From assembly GCA_003116975.1 (NCBI GenBank), contig BGKB01000273.1, positions 1 to 63,313 on the forward strand: a stretch of DNA of 63,313 nucleotides. Direction: 5' to 3'. Positions 19,113 through 28,886 of the stretch are shown one piece after another; the stretch's first letter is position 1; the number at the start of each line of letters is the position of its first letter. A model generated the notes under the pieces. It was not told where the DNA came from. It did no database searches and saw nothing but the letters and a program-made list of their open reading frames with translations. The stretch is from Aurantiochytrium sp. KH105. Taxonomy: Eukaryota; Sar; Bigyra; Thraustochytrida; Thraustochytriidae. The position numbers and the translations under genes were made by a program.

Positions 19113-20837
19113 ATGGGAGACCCTGCCAGCAAGAAAATTGTGTATGTGGACTGCTTTGCAGGTGCCGCGGGCGATATGCTTCTTGGCGCCCTCGTCGACG
19201 CAGGATTAGATATCGTTGCGTTGGAAGCAAAACTCAAGTCCATGACCCCCGTTGCTGACCAGTGGGCTCTTCGCGCAACTCGCGTTCACAAGTCGGCTGG
19301 GGCGATTGCCGCTGTCCAAGTACACGTGGACGTCCTCACGGAACAACTCCAAGAGCGAAATCTCGATGATGTACGCGAAATCATCGAGTCCGGTCATGAA
19401 CTCCCGCGTATCGTCAAGGACAAGGCTCTTGCCGCATTCGAAGCCCTTGCGCAAGCAGAGGCACATGTGCATGGGACAACTGTCGAACACATTCACTTTC
19501 ACGAAGTTGGAGCCATTGATAGTATCATTGACACCGTTGGTGTCGTTATGGGACTGCACATGCTTGGGGTAGCAAAGCTTTATTGCAGCAGCATTCCCAT
19601 GGCGCAGGGCTATGTTCGGGCCGCGCATGGTCTACTCCCAGTCCCAGCACCCGCAACGCTTCGACTCTTGCAGAATGGCTTTGTAGTGCACAAGGCTCCA
19701 GATGAAATGCGCGGCGAGCTTGTCACGCCAACGGCAGCTAGTCTTCTGAGCGTACTCGCCGACCCGGGATCCTTGGGTTCATATCCTGACTGTCGTTGGT
19801 CCATTGAAACCTCGGGTGCAGGTGCCGGTACACGGGAGCGAGAGACCTATCCGAACATTGTGCGCGTCATGATCGGGATCCCCGTTGGCCCTGTTTTGCC
19901 CAACCCTTCGCCTTCACCAAGAACGACGCATCCGCAGTCCAATAATGGCGACGACGACGCGCCAGAGAATGCAAGTGAGGAGATCCATGAACACAGTCAT
20001 GGGCACAGCCATGGTGGCCATGCCCATAGTCACGGACACAGTCATAGTCACGGTCACGGGCATAGTCATGGACACCATGGAGACCAAGATCATGCACAAG
20101 ATTCTTTTTCTCGCCACATCACCGAGAACAGTACGGCAGCAAGCTTGCCAGCAGAAGTAACAGCACACGGAGAGCCCACGGCTGCCAAGGCGCACGAGGG
20201 CGGAGACACAGTCGAATCTGAGCGCGCAATCCGGGCCTGTGGCACCGGCGAAACTGCGACGGATGCAAAAGAAATCTCGAAGGCAAGCCAAGTCCCCGGC
20301 AGCCGTGGGAAGTCTGTAAACCCTTCAGGCACGCAAGATACCGAGCTCGTGGTGATGGAGTGCAACATTGACGACATGACGGGCGAGCTCGCGGGCCATC
20401 TGATTGCGGAGCTCTTGCGCGGTGGCGCGCTCGACGCGTGGTACACGAACATTCTAATGAAGAAAAATCGACCTGCTCTGACCCTGAGCGTCTTGTGCCC
20501 TCCGCAACTCGAGGACACGCTTATCCTGCAGATTCTCCGCGAGACTCCGACTCTTGGCGTGCGCAGACACCGCGTGCGGCGCTTTGCCTGTCCCCGCCTC
20601 ATGCGCGAGGTGGAAACATCGTTCGGGCCGGTCCGCGTCAAGCTGGCCCTGAGCCCTGTAAATACGGGTCAAAACGGCGCCGTTGCGGGCGCCAAGCCCG
20701 AGTTCGACGACTGTGTCGCCCTTGCGGCTCGCCACGCCGTCCCTGTCAAGCTCGTGCTGGCCGCGGCGCACGCTGCGCTGCCGGCCTCGTGGAGCTTGCC
20801 GCAGGCTGGCACCATGATCGCTGGCAGCGAGGCCTGA
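19113..20837 (+). CDS. larC: LarC-like nickel insertion protein (nickel-pincer cofactor biosynthesis)
   Basis: 574 residues. LarC is the nickel chelatase that inserts Ni into pyridinium-3,5-bisthiocarboxylic acid mononucleotide, the cofactor of lactate racemase-type enzymes. Diagnostic segments: DCFAGAAGDMLLGALVDAG at 13-31, HGTTVEHIHFHEVGAIDSI at 120-138, GELVTPTAASLL at 201-212 and ECNIDDMTGE at 416-425. Residues 262-408 are an insert not usual in bacterial LarC. It contains a histidine-rich block at 291-322 made of HGHSHG-type units, a likely metal store or sensor. The N- and C-terminal halves (LarC1, LarC2) are continuous, whereas in Lactobacillus they are joined by ribosomal frameshifting. 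LarC is mainly prokaryotic, so old gene transfer is likely. Confidence 0.88.
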   Translation: MGDPASKKIVYVDCFAGAAGDMLLGALVDAGLDIVALEAKLKSMTPVADQWALRATRVHKSAGAIAAVQVHVDVLTEQLQERNLDDVREIIESGHELPRIVKDKALAAFEALAQAEAHVHGTTVEHIHFHEVGAIDSIIDTVGVVMGLHMLGVAKLYCSSIPMAQGYVRAAHGLLPVPAPATLRLLQNGFVVHKAPDEMRGELVTPTAASLLSVLADPGSLGSYPDCRWSIETSGAGAGTRERETYPNIVRVMIGIPVGPVLPNPSPSPRTTHPQSNNGDDDAPENASEEIHEHSHGHSHGGHAHSHGHSHSHGHGHSHGHHGDQDHAQDSFSRHITENSTAASLPAEVTAHGEPTAAKAHEGGDTVESERAIRACGTGETATDAKEISKASQVPGSRGKSVNPSGTQDTELVVMECNIDDMTGELAGHLIAELLRGGALDAWYTNILMKKNRPALTLSVLCPPQLEDTLILQILRETPTLGVRRHRVRRFACPRLMREVETSFGPVRVKLALSPVNTGQNGAVAGAKPEFDDCVALAARHAVPVKLVLAAAHAALPASWSLPQAGTMIAGSEA

Positions 20838-22069
20838 GGCCTGCGTCCTGAGAACGGACGGCAAGGACGGCGGCCGTGCCGCTCCCGCCGTAGATACGAG
20901 CCAGCAGCAGCAGCAGCTCTGTGGCCCCCCACGAGAGTGACGAAAACACAGCCGGTTCACGGCACGCTTGTCGAAAGTACTACTGCCGGATCCCGCTTCG
21001 TGAAACCGGCGCCATCTGGAGCGCGCGCGCAGCGCTTGCGCATGCGGCTGCGGCAGCGGCACGCACGAAGCCCGCCTCTTGCGTCAGCTGTGCTGCGCGC
21101 ACGCAGGCGCATCTAGCCCAGGCCCAGATGAGCCATCAGCAGCAGCAGCCAGACGGCAGTGACCAGTGAGAACCCCTCGCATCGAAAGAATGGAGGCGAT
21201 CGATGGCTCCGTCCATCGATGTCAAAACCCGTGCGTTCTTGCGTGCGTGCGTGCGTGCGTGCGAGGGAGGCGAGCGGTTTTCCGCGTCCGAGCGTGGATG
21301 AGCCGGAGGTAGCTGCAGCGCGCGGGTTTATTTGTAGGATAACCGAAAATGGATGCAGCAGGAATGTATTTTGTGAGAGAGAGTACGGACGTTCGAAAGG
21401 TCCACGTCTCGAGAATTTGCGCCCCCGGCGGTCTGATTCTGCCCCCGCTTTCGATCTCTCGCGATGAACGGCCTGGCCTGAGCAAGCCGACCAACCAGCC
21501 AGAGCAGGCCGAGCGCGCGTTGCGATTGTTCCTTGGCGCCTCGCAGCGCGGGACCTGGTTGGCGCGAAGCAAGTCAGCAGCAAGCAGCTAGATAGGTGCA
21601 GCTGGGACGAGGCGGCGGCATGCAGATGCTTGCAGCAGGCGAAAGAAACAGCGAGCGGCGCACGCAAGCAGGCTATAACGGCGTGACGTATGGACTGCCG
21701 CGATGCGACTGCGACTGCGACTGCGACTGCGACTGCGACTTGCAAGTCGAATTCGAAATCGGACCGGCAGCGGCGCGAGCGTTGCGCAGGCGTGCGTTGG
21801 GGGACAGGAGAACAAGAAGAAGGAAAAAAGATCCCACAAGGCGCGAAAATGCGGAAATTCAAACCCAAAATCGTTTCAAACCCGAATCCATCCAGACCGG
21901 CCTCGAGGCGCGAAGATCCGCCGCGCGGCGACGCGAGAGAGTCCTCGTGCGCGCGCGCACACGCATCGGGATAGCAGACAGCTTGCGCGCGAGCAAGACC
22001 CCCGCGGCGCTCGCGCAGAAGTAGAGGAGGAACGTGAGGAAAACGGGAGGGGGGGTAGCTTTGCGGAAG
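20838..22069. other. Spacer upstream of glutamate dehydrogenase
   Basis: No gene is supported. It contains (GCGT)n at 21240-21262, a (GCGACT)n tract near 21704-21740 and GC-rich DNA. A long antisense open frame crosses it into the GDH gene but shows no protein features. Confidence 0.5.
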
Positions 22070-25000
22070 ATGTGGAGGGTGAGGGTCAAGACTCGTCCCA
22101 GGACTACTGCCACTACCCCGTGGACGACGACAACAACGACGACGACGAGAACGACGACGACGACAATAATGAAAGCGACGATGGCGACGCGAAGCTTTAC
22201 GTCGAGGGCCGGAAAGGCTGCCGTAACGGCAAGATGGACGACGCCCGGCAATGCCTTTTGGCGAGAGGGCAAAAGCGCGTTCCGCGCGGACTTTACAAGA
22301 GCGCTCTCGGCGGCCATTGGCGGGCCTAGGGATCCCGATGAGCAGGAGGAAAGGCAGCCACGCAAGATTCGACGCGCCGACAGCGAGATGGTCGTCATGG
22401 AGATGGACGATGCACTGGGTCAGAGCAAGGAGCGGTTCGACGAGCTGCTCGACATGCTGCAGCGCGAGCAGCGCGAGGCCGCCAACGTCAAGGTGCCCTG
22501 GTTTCTGCAAAATATGCCAGATGCCTACTTCAAACAACTCAAACCCGAGCTCCGGCATCAGCACCTTGCCGCTCTCGTAGCCCTGTACGACTTTGGCGCC
22601 GTCCCGGACCTGACGCTGCACAGCGACAACAACAACACCATGACACTGATCAGCGGTGGAAATAACTCCCCGCAGCGCCTCGTGCAGCAGATTGATCGGA
22701 TGCCCACGAACACGCCCCTTTCGGGAATGAGCATTTTCAACTCGAACGATGGCGAGATCAGCTTGAATGTCTTTCGCTTCTTTGACGCCGACGAGGACGA
22801 CTCGAGCGAGCCTGCAGTCCTCTCGGATGAGATCCGGGCCTACCTTGCGGACCTGCACGCAGGCAAGTTTGAGGGCGATCCGTTGCATGCGGACGCAAGC
22901 ACCTTTCCGGACGAGCAGGCGCTGGAGCGCTTTGTTCGCGAGCGATGCAGGCCCGACTACGTGCTGCGCAGCAGTCCTCGGCGCTTTTGCAAACAGGTCG
23001 AACTCTACAATAAAATTATGCAGGACGGCGAGGACCAGGTTGGCATCGACATCGAGCCAAACTGGAACGGCGTCCCGCACCGCACCATGATCACGCTGGC
23101 CATCACCAACGTGTTGACCATGGCAGCAATGAAGCGCATCAGCAAGTACTTTGCAAGCAAGAATCTAAACAATGTCCGCACGCATCTCGATCTCGTGCGC
23201 GGGCCCGCCACCGAGGAGGAGCGCAAGGAGGGTATGACCACGAGCGCACTTTGCGGCGACGCGCAGAGTCTCTTGCGTTCCAACACCGTCTCGATGATTC
23301 GCATTCTCGTTGAGCCCCATGAGCAGGATGCCAAGGAGATCGACATGGACACGCTCAACGCTCGTCTTGTCGAAGACTTGCCCACCGTGAGCAAGTGGAT
23401 CGACGACCGTGCACTCTCGCTCTTGGGCCGCTATGGCATGTCTGCGCGCGAAGCGGACATTGTCTTGGCGCTGTGCGATCTCGCGCACGCCATTCTGGCG
23501 CCAAAGGACGCCTTTGAGTTTGCGCGCAGCAACATTGAGAACGTGGTCATGGAAGAATCGCGCATCGACTTTACGCGCGCCATTCTCGACCTCTTTGTTC
23601 GACGATTCGACCCCAGCCCCGAGGCTGCCGATTTTCCGGAAAAGCAGAATGAAGCCTTTGCGCAGCGCATCGCAGAGATCCGCGAGATGATCATGCAGTC
23701 TGGCGAGCTTGAGACCGCGCAGCGGACCTTTAGCACGTTGCTCGACATTGTCGAAGGCACATACCGCACGAATGCCTTTGTTCCCGGCCGGTTTGGCCTC
23801 GCGCTTCGTCTCGACCCGCGTGTTTGCGTGGAGCATTTGCTCAACAACACCAACCGACCTGAAGTACCGCATGGCATCTTCTTTGTGCACGGCCGTCGCT
23901 TTGCCGGTTTCCATGTCCGCTTTCGCGACATTTCGCGCGGCGGCCTGCGCGTCGTGACGCCTCGCAACAGCGAGGTGCACGGCGTGGAGAGCGCCCGTCA
24001 GCTCAAGGAATGTTACGACTTGGCCTTTGCGCAACAACTCAAAAACAAGGACATTGCCGAGGGAGGGTCCAAAGCTGTCTGCCTCGTGGATCTCGACGGC
24101 ATCGACAAGGCTGGCAAGGACCACGTCATGCGCAAGAGTCTCAAGGCAATGGTGAACTCGGTGCTGGACCTCATCACTCCCGATCCAGATGACCGATCCT
24201 GTGTGGTGGACCACATGGGCGGCGCCGAAGAATTCATTTACTTTGGACCCGACGAGCAGGTCACCCCTGAACACATTAACTGGATCGTCTCGCGCGCCGG
24301 GCAACGCGGCTACGGCATGCCCAACGCATTCATGTCGTCCAAGCCTGATGCTGGCATCAACCACAAGGTGTATGGTGTCACCAGTGAGGGCGTCAGCGTC
24401 TTTTTGCACGAAGCGCTCCTTGCGACAGGCGTTGACGTGAACAAACCGTTCTCGGTGAAGATCACCGGTGGCCCAGACGGCGACGTAGCGGGTAATCTCT
24501 TGAAGATTCTCTACCGCGAGTACAAGGATAATGCACGAATCGTTGGTCTTGCGGACGGAACGGCTGGTCTCGAAGATCCAGACGGCATCAACTGGGACGA
24601 ACTTTTGCGCATGTTCGACGAAGCACTACCGCTCGAGCAGTTCTCGCGCGACAAGCTCGGGCCGAACTCAGACTTTTACCTTGCCGATACGCCGACCAAC
24701 ATCAACAAGCGCAACACCATGCACAATCGCGTCAAGGCCGACGCCTTCGTTCCTGCAGGCGGGCGTCCTGCGACCATTAGTGACGTCAACTGGGAAAAGT
24801 ACCTCTTGCCGGATGGCACGCCGTCAAGCCCGCTCATTGTGGAAGGCGCCAACCTCTTCCTCACGCCTGTGGCTCGCGAGAAACTTGGCGCCCACGGTTG
24901 TGTCATTGTCAAGGACAGCTCCGCCAACAAGTGTGGCGTGATTTGCTCTTCAATGGAGATTATCGCTTCGATGCTTTTGGACAAGGCTGAGTTCCTCGAT

Positions 25001-25546
25001 CTCAAGGGCGTCTTTGTGGAGGACGTGCTCGATCTCTTGCGCAAACGCGCCAAGAGCGAGGCCGAGCTCATGTTCCGCGAGTACAGGTCGAACCCGTCGC
25101 TGCCCTTGCCTCCCGTGAGCGAGCGCATTAGTCGGGCCATTAATCGTTCCACCGATGCTATCGCAGCTTCGCTCGAAGAGTTGCCCGAGGAAAAGTTCCG
25201 CGAGCTCTTGCAAATCGTGCGCGCCTCTTTGCCCAAATCACTCATGGACAAGGCTTGGGACCGATTTGAAGATCGTGTCCCGGAAGCCTACACGCGCTTT
25301 CAGCTGGCTTGCATTCTTGCCAGCGAGCTTGTCTACAAGGAGGGTCTCCCCTATGTGGAGTCGGTCAGCGATGACGGCCTTGCTGCTATGGTTGTCGATT
25401 ATGCGGACCGCCAGTTGCAGGTGGCTAGGTTGGCCACCAAGGTTGATTCTGGTGAAAAGCTCTCCAAGGACGAACAAGACCTCCTTTCCGACATCCTGAG
25501 GGCGGGCGGCGCACGAACCATGGTGGATCATCACCTCCGGCCGTAG
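22070..25546 (+). CDS. GDH2: NAD-dependent glutamate dehydrogenase, large GDH2 type
   Basis: 1158 residues from the ATG at 22070; an ATG at 22169, just after a GAC-repeat encoding polythreonine, is an equally good start. It deaminates glutamate to 2-oxoglutarate using NAD. The length fits the 115-kDa fungal/oomycete class, with a long N-terminal regulatory region. The catalytic half has RFRDISRGGLRVV, then QLKNKDIAEGGSKAV (substrate-binding lysine region) and a GGPDGDVAGNLLKIL nucleotide-binding segment. VEGANLFLTPVAREKLG follows. Either N-terminus is Arg/Thr/Ala-rich without acidic residues, consistent with a mitochondrial presequence. Long antisense frames are a by-product of GC-rich third positions. 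Confidence 0.93.
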   Translation: MWRVRVKTRPRTTATTPWTTTTTTTTRTTTTTIMKATMATRSFTSRAGKAAVTARWTTPGNAFWREGKSAFRADFTRALSAAIGGPRDPDEQEERQPRKIRRADSEMVVMEMDDALGQSKERFDELLDMLQREQREAANVKVPWFLQNMPDAYFKQLKPELRHQHLAALVALYDFGAVPDLTLHSDNNNTMTLISGGNNSPQRLVQQIDRMPTNTPLSGMSIFNSNDGEISLNVFRFFDADEDDSSEPAVLSDEIRAYLADLHAGKFEGDPLHADASTFPDEQALERFVRERCRPDYVLRSSPRRFCKQVELYNKIMQDGEDQVGIDIEPNWNGVPHRTMITLAITNVLTMAAMKRISKYFASKNLNNVRTHLDLVRGPATEEERKEGMTTSALCGDAQSLLRSNTVSMIRILVEPHEQDAKEIDMDTLNARLVEDLPTVSKWIDDRALSLLGRYGMSAREADIVLALCDLAHAILAPKDAFEFARSNIENVVMEESRIDFTRAILDLFVRRFDPSPEAADFPEKQNEAFAQRIAEIREMIMQSGELETAQRTFSTLLDIVEGTYRTNAFVPGRFGLALRLDPRVCVEHLLNNTNRPEVPHGIFFVHGRRFAGFHVRFRDISRGGLRVVTPRNSEVHGVESARQLKECYDLAFAQQLKNKDIAEGGSKAVCLVDLDGIDKAGKDHVMRKSLKAMVNSVLDLITPDPDDRSCVVDHMGGAEEFIYFGPDEQVTPEHINWIVSRAGQRGYGMPNAFMSSKPDAGINHKVYGVTSEGVSVFLHEALLATGVDVNKPFSVKITGGPDGDVAGNLLKILYREYKDNARIVGLADGTAGLEDPDGINWDELLRMFDEALPLEQFSRDKLGPNSDFYLADTPTNINKRNTMHNRVKADAFVPAGGRPATISDVNWEKYLLPDGTPSSPLIVEGANLFLTPVAREKLGAHGCVIVKDSSANKCGVICSSMEIIASMLLDKAEFLDLKGVFVEDVLDLLRKRAKSEAELMFREYRSNPSLPLPPVSERISRAINRSTDAIAASLEELPEEKFRELLQIVRASLPKSLMDKAWDRFEDRVPEAYTRFQLACILASELVYKEGLPYVESVSDDGLAAMVVDYADRQLQVARLATKVDSGEKLSKDEQDLLSDILRAGGARTMVDHHLRP

Positions 25547-26225
25547 AGCTATTCAGGTTGCTAGCAGAAAACGTATCAAAGAAGTATTTACCTCTTTATC
25601 TTGCATCGTAGTGCATCCATTCCTTCTCATCGACATGGAACAATGGATGAGCAGATTATCGTGATCTGACTTTGACCTGCCTGACCCGTATAAAGTCTGT
25701 TGGACACATCTATCGGTAAACGCCAGTAAAACCTAGCATTTGTTGCCCTCGTCATGATCGGACGATCATGTATGCATGCTTACCACATTGTTCAGGCAGG
25801 CCTATACGAGAAAAAAGTGGAAAACGTTTTGGGCTCGCAAACCGACCAATCAATTTCAAAATTCCAATTCCAATAAGAGCTATGACGAGTATCACGCGAG
25901 AAATATGACAGCCGGGTAGGCAAGCTGACTGACCGACTGGCTGACTCCCTGACGGGATTGACGCACCTCCTTTTGCCGCAAACACGGGTCAACGCTTTGT
26001 ATGTTGGTAAGCCGTGCCGACGGAATAGATAAAATTTGGGCGAAAAAGAAAAATCGCAAATGCGAGAATACGGTGAACGAGCTCATGACCCAGAGCCCAG
26101 AGAATAGTCTTCCCTCTTTCACCTTTTGCTTGCTTGCTTACTTTCTTTGTTTGCCTCGTTCTTTTCATGTCCCCTTCTCCACTTGTCGATCACGCACTGT
26201 TCGTTGCGATGAAAAGCAAGTTGGC
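25547..26225. other. Convergent 3' spacer
   Basis: 679 bp, AT-richer than the genes on each side, between the GDH stop and the bHLH gene stop. No gene or repeat of note. Confidence 0.6.
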
Positions 26226-28886
26226 TTAGGGGGAGGAAGGAAGATTGACGCCCTTCTTCTCTGCGATGCGCTGGATCGCGGTCTGAAGCACAACGGCCTT
26301 CTCCTTGACCTCGGGAACGGCGAGCATGGTGCCGAGACGTTCCGAGAGAATGTTGACGTTGTGGCGCCGCTGCTTTTCGCGGCGACTCTTCTTGAGACGT
26401 CTGCGAAGCGCCTTCTGTTCCTGCGTGAGGTTCGGCCCCGCCGGGAGTGCTTGGTCGTCATCGTCGTCTTCCTCAATCTCATCCTCGCCGGGGACGCGAT
26501 CGGGCACAGGCGTTCCTTCCGTCTCATGAATGAAGTCAATGGCAGTTTGCAGCACAGAAGCGCGATCCTTTGACTCACGTTCGACGGGGTCAAAGAGTAG
26601 CGCGCAAAGCTCGTCGTATTTCGTATTTAGGACAAGACGACGCTGACGCTCACGTGTGCTCTTCTTTTCGCGACGCACCTCGAGTTTGACTTGCTTGCGT
26701 GCCTCGCGCTCGCGCTGGCGGGAAATGACCAGGTCTGCGACGGGGGATCCGGTCGACGAGACGTTATCGTTTCCTCCAAGGCCAGGGACGCCGAGACTGG
26801 CCAAATAGTTTGATGACATCATGCCTGGAGCCGCACCGTGCTGGATAGAATGCTGGTGCTGCTGTTGCTGGCTGAGCAAACGACGGAGAATGGCCTGTTG
26901 GTCCAGACCCGTGGAGGAAAGACCGTTCGCGGGTCCGCCGCCATTCGAGTAGCTGGGCGAGCCGCCGAGGCCAAATTGGCCGTAGGAGGAAGTCGGGTCG
27001 GCGCCAGCCGTAGGATGGTTGTTGCTGCTCGCGCTGCTGTTGCTCGCATTGCTGCTCAGGGACGAAGGGCCGCCGTAGGGTGATCCGCTGGGTTGGGCCG
27101 AAGTGCTAGCTGCATAGCGTGACAAGAGAGTGGAGATTGCGTTTGGCGATAGAGAACTAGCTCCCGGCATGGAGGACGAAGCGCTGTTCGGGATGCCGAT
27201 GCCGGCCCCAAAGTCGCCGTTGGTGGCGCCGTTGAGACCAATGCCAGCTCCGTGCGAGGCCTGCGAGCCAAACGGGCTGCTCGACGGTGACGATGCCGAA
27301 GAAGAGGATGAAGAAGAGGAAGAGGATGAAGTCGGGGCAGTAGGTCCATTCGGTCCAAGGGAGCTGAAAAGAGCACTGATCGAAGCCGTTTTGGGGTCAG
27401 TGCTAGCAGCATCGTGGCGGGCGTGTGGTGAAGACGAGGGCAACGAAGAAGAGGAGGCAGAGGGAACCACCCCGTTCCGGTAGAGCGCGTTCGTGAGCTG
27501 CTCGTTGAGCTCGCGCGTCTCTTGCTCGTGCTTGAGCTTGGTATGTTCAACGAGATGCATCAGCGTCTGAGGGTCCATCGTTTTGTCTTGCAGGGCCTGC
27601 ATAATATGTGAAAACTCGGCCTGTTGTTTCTCCTGTATGGCTTCCTTCTTTTGCTGCAACATGAGAATGAGGTTGAAGACATTGTTGTTGGGGCCGCTTG
27701 CAGCTGGCGATGTCGAAGACGTTTCGGTCGCGTTCGGGGTCGTCGGCGACGAGGACGGCGCCGAGTTCGAGGCCACCGATGCCAAGCTGCCCAAGGCCGC
27801 GAGACCAAGGTTGTTTGGGCTCGCCTTGTGCTGGTTGTCCTGATGTCCGTAGGTTTGCGCATGCCGCTGCTGAGATCCGCCGTTGATGGGGGCGGAAGAC
27901 TTTTGAAGCTCCAAAAACCTGGACAGGAGCTGATTCGTGTCCGCACCTTGTTGCTTGTTCATCTCACCCGCAGAAGAAAGCATGGAGCTGGGAGGTGCAG
28001 GGGCGGGAAACGCCTTGGGTGTGCCTCTTTGCTGCTTCTGGGCATTGAGCTGAAAGGCGCTGAGAGAGGACGACTGCTCTTTGACGGCTCGGCTTTGGCT
28101 GAGAAGGTGCGCCGGGGCAACGTCGACACGCATGACGGGCCCATCGTCGTCGCTGTCTTCTTCTTCTTCTACCTCCCCATCCTCTTGTTCTTCGGGATTC
28201 CTCTGGCCCTGTGTCCCTTCACGGATGGGCCCGCCTTTTTCTGTGACGGTCCGCAGACGCATCGAGTCCGGGAAGCTCGTGAGGGCCATCATGCTACCCG
28301 GCCGATCACGTTTTGAACCGAGCCCCTGCTCGATTCGTCTTCGCTCGAAATCGCTCTGTGCGGCGTTCAAAGGACCTGCGGGCCCGCGGACGGCGCCGGG
28401 TCCGACCATTTTGGACAGATTCTCTTGTTTGACCCGTTTGCGCGCCAAGGTACCAATGTTGCGCTTGAATTGGTCGACCATGGACTTGCGCTCACGAAAG
28501 AGGGTTGCCTTTTGTTCGCCCGAGAGAGCCGAGTCGTCCACGGAGATAAGCTGGAGATAGGTATTGAGTTCGCTGGCGTTGCCTGCTTCCGATGCGTCGA
28601 GCGCGGCGACGATGGCGGCGTCATTGTTCATGACAAGATTTTTCATGAGTGACTTGTGGGAAGGGTCGACGCCTCCTCCCGGTTTGCAGAGCATTGAAGC
28701 CTTGCGAAGCAGGCCGCTCATGAGTCGTTTTTCCTGCTGCTGGGTGTCCATCTTGCGTCCCTCGGCCTCGAGCTTGGCGGACTGGAGCATGTTCTTGTCG
28801 CTTGGCCACGATCTCTGCAGCGAGTGCGAGAGCGAGCTGACGATGTCGCGCGCATCGTCCTTGCCCCCGGCGCTCATGTCGGCCAT
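26226..28886 (-). CDS. Putative transcription factor with two tandem bHLH-like domains
   Basis: 886 residues from the ATG at 28886 (the frame opens at a GTG at 28976). Two basic helix-loop-helix-like segments lie at the C-terminus. The first (about 741-787) has a basic part STRERQRR and ends ASVLQTAIDFI. The second (about 832-876) has SRREKQRRHNVNILSERL and ends AVVLQTAIQRI. They are separated by a 40-residue acidic linker (EDEIEEDDDDD). The shared VLQTAI ending suggests internal duplication. The rest is disordered: S/N/G/P-rich with a long serine run, a Q/H run and an acidic patch (EVEEEEDSDDD). A nuclear DNA-binding regulator is likely; target site unknown. The basic region H/E/R pattern is only partly E-box-like. 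Confidence 0.75.
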   Translation of the reverse strand: MADMSAGGKDDARDIVSSLSHSLQRSWPSDKNMLQSAKLEAEGRKMDTQQQEKRLMSGLLRKASMLCKPGGGVDPSHKSLMKNLVMNNDAAIVAALDASEAGNASELNTYLQLISVDDSALSGEQKATLFRERKSMVDQFKRNIGTLARKRVKQENLSKMVGPGAVRGPAGPLNAAQSDFERRRIEQGLGSKRDRPGSMMALTSFPDSMRLRTVTEKGGPIREGTQGQRNPEEQEDGEVEEEEDSDDDGPVMRVDVAPAHLLSQSRAVKEQSSSLSAFQLNAQKQQRGTPKAFPAPAPPSSMLSSAGEMNKQQGADTNQLLSRFLELQKSSAPINGGSQQRHAQTYGHQDNQHKASPNNLGLAALGSLASVASNSAPSSSPTTPNATETSSTSPAASGPNNNVFNLILMLQQKKEAIQEKQQAEFSHIMQALQDKTMDPQTLMHLVEHTKLKHEQETRELNEQLTNALYRNGVVPSASSSSLPSSSPHARHDAASTDPKTASISALFSSLGPNGPTAPTSSSSSSSSSSSASSPSSSPFGSQASHGAGIGLNGATNGDFGAGIGIPNSASSSMPGASSLSPNAISTLLSRYAASTSAQPSGSPYGGPSSLSSNASNSSASSNNHPTAGADPTSSYGQFGLGGSPSYSNGGGPANGLSSTGLDQQAILRRLLSQQQQHQHSIQHGAAPGMMSSNYLASLGVPGLGGNDNVSSTGSPVADLVISRQREREARKQVKLEVRREKKSTRERQRRLVLNTKYDELCALLFDPVERESKDRASVLQTAIDFIHETEGTPVPDRVPGEDEIEEDDDDDQALPAGPNLTQEQKALRRRLKKSRREKQRRHNVNILSERLGTMLAVPEVKEKAVVLQTAIQRIAEKKGVNLPSSP

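Noticed and set aside
21113..23080. A 655-residue open frame antisense to the 5' half of the glutamate dehydrogenase gene
   Set aside because: It mirrors the codon structure of the GDH gene and crosses microsatellites; no domain or signal is seen. Long antisense frames are common here because third positions are GC-rich.
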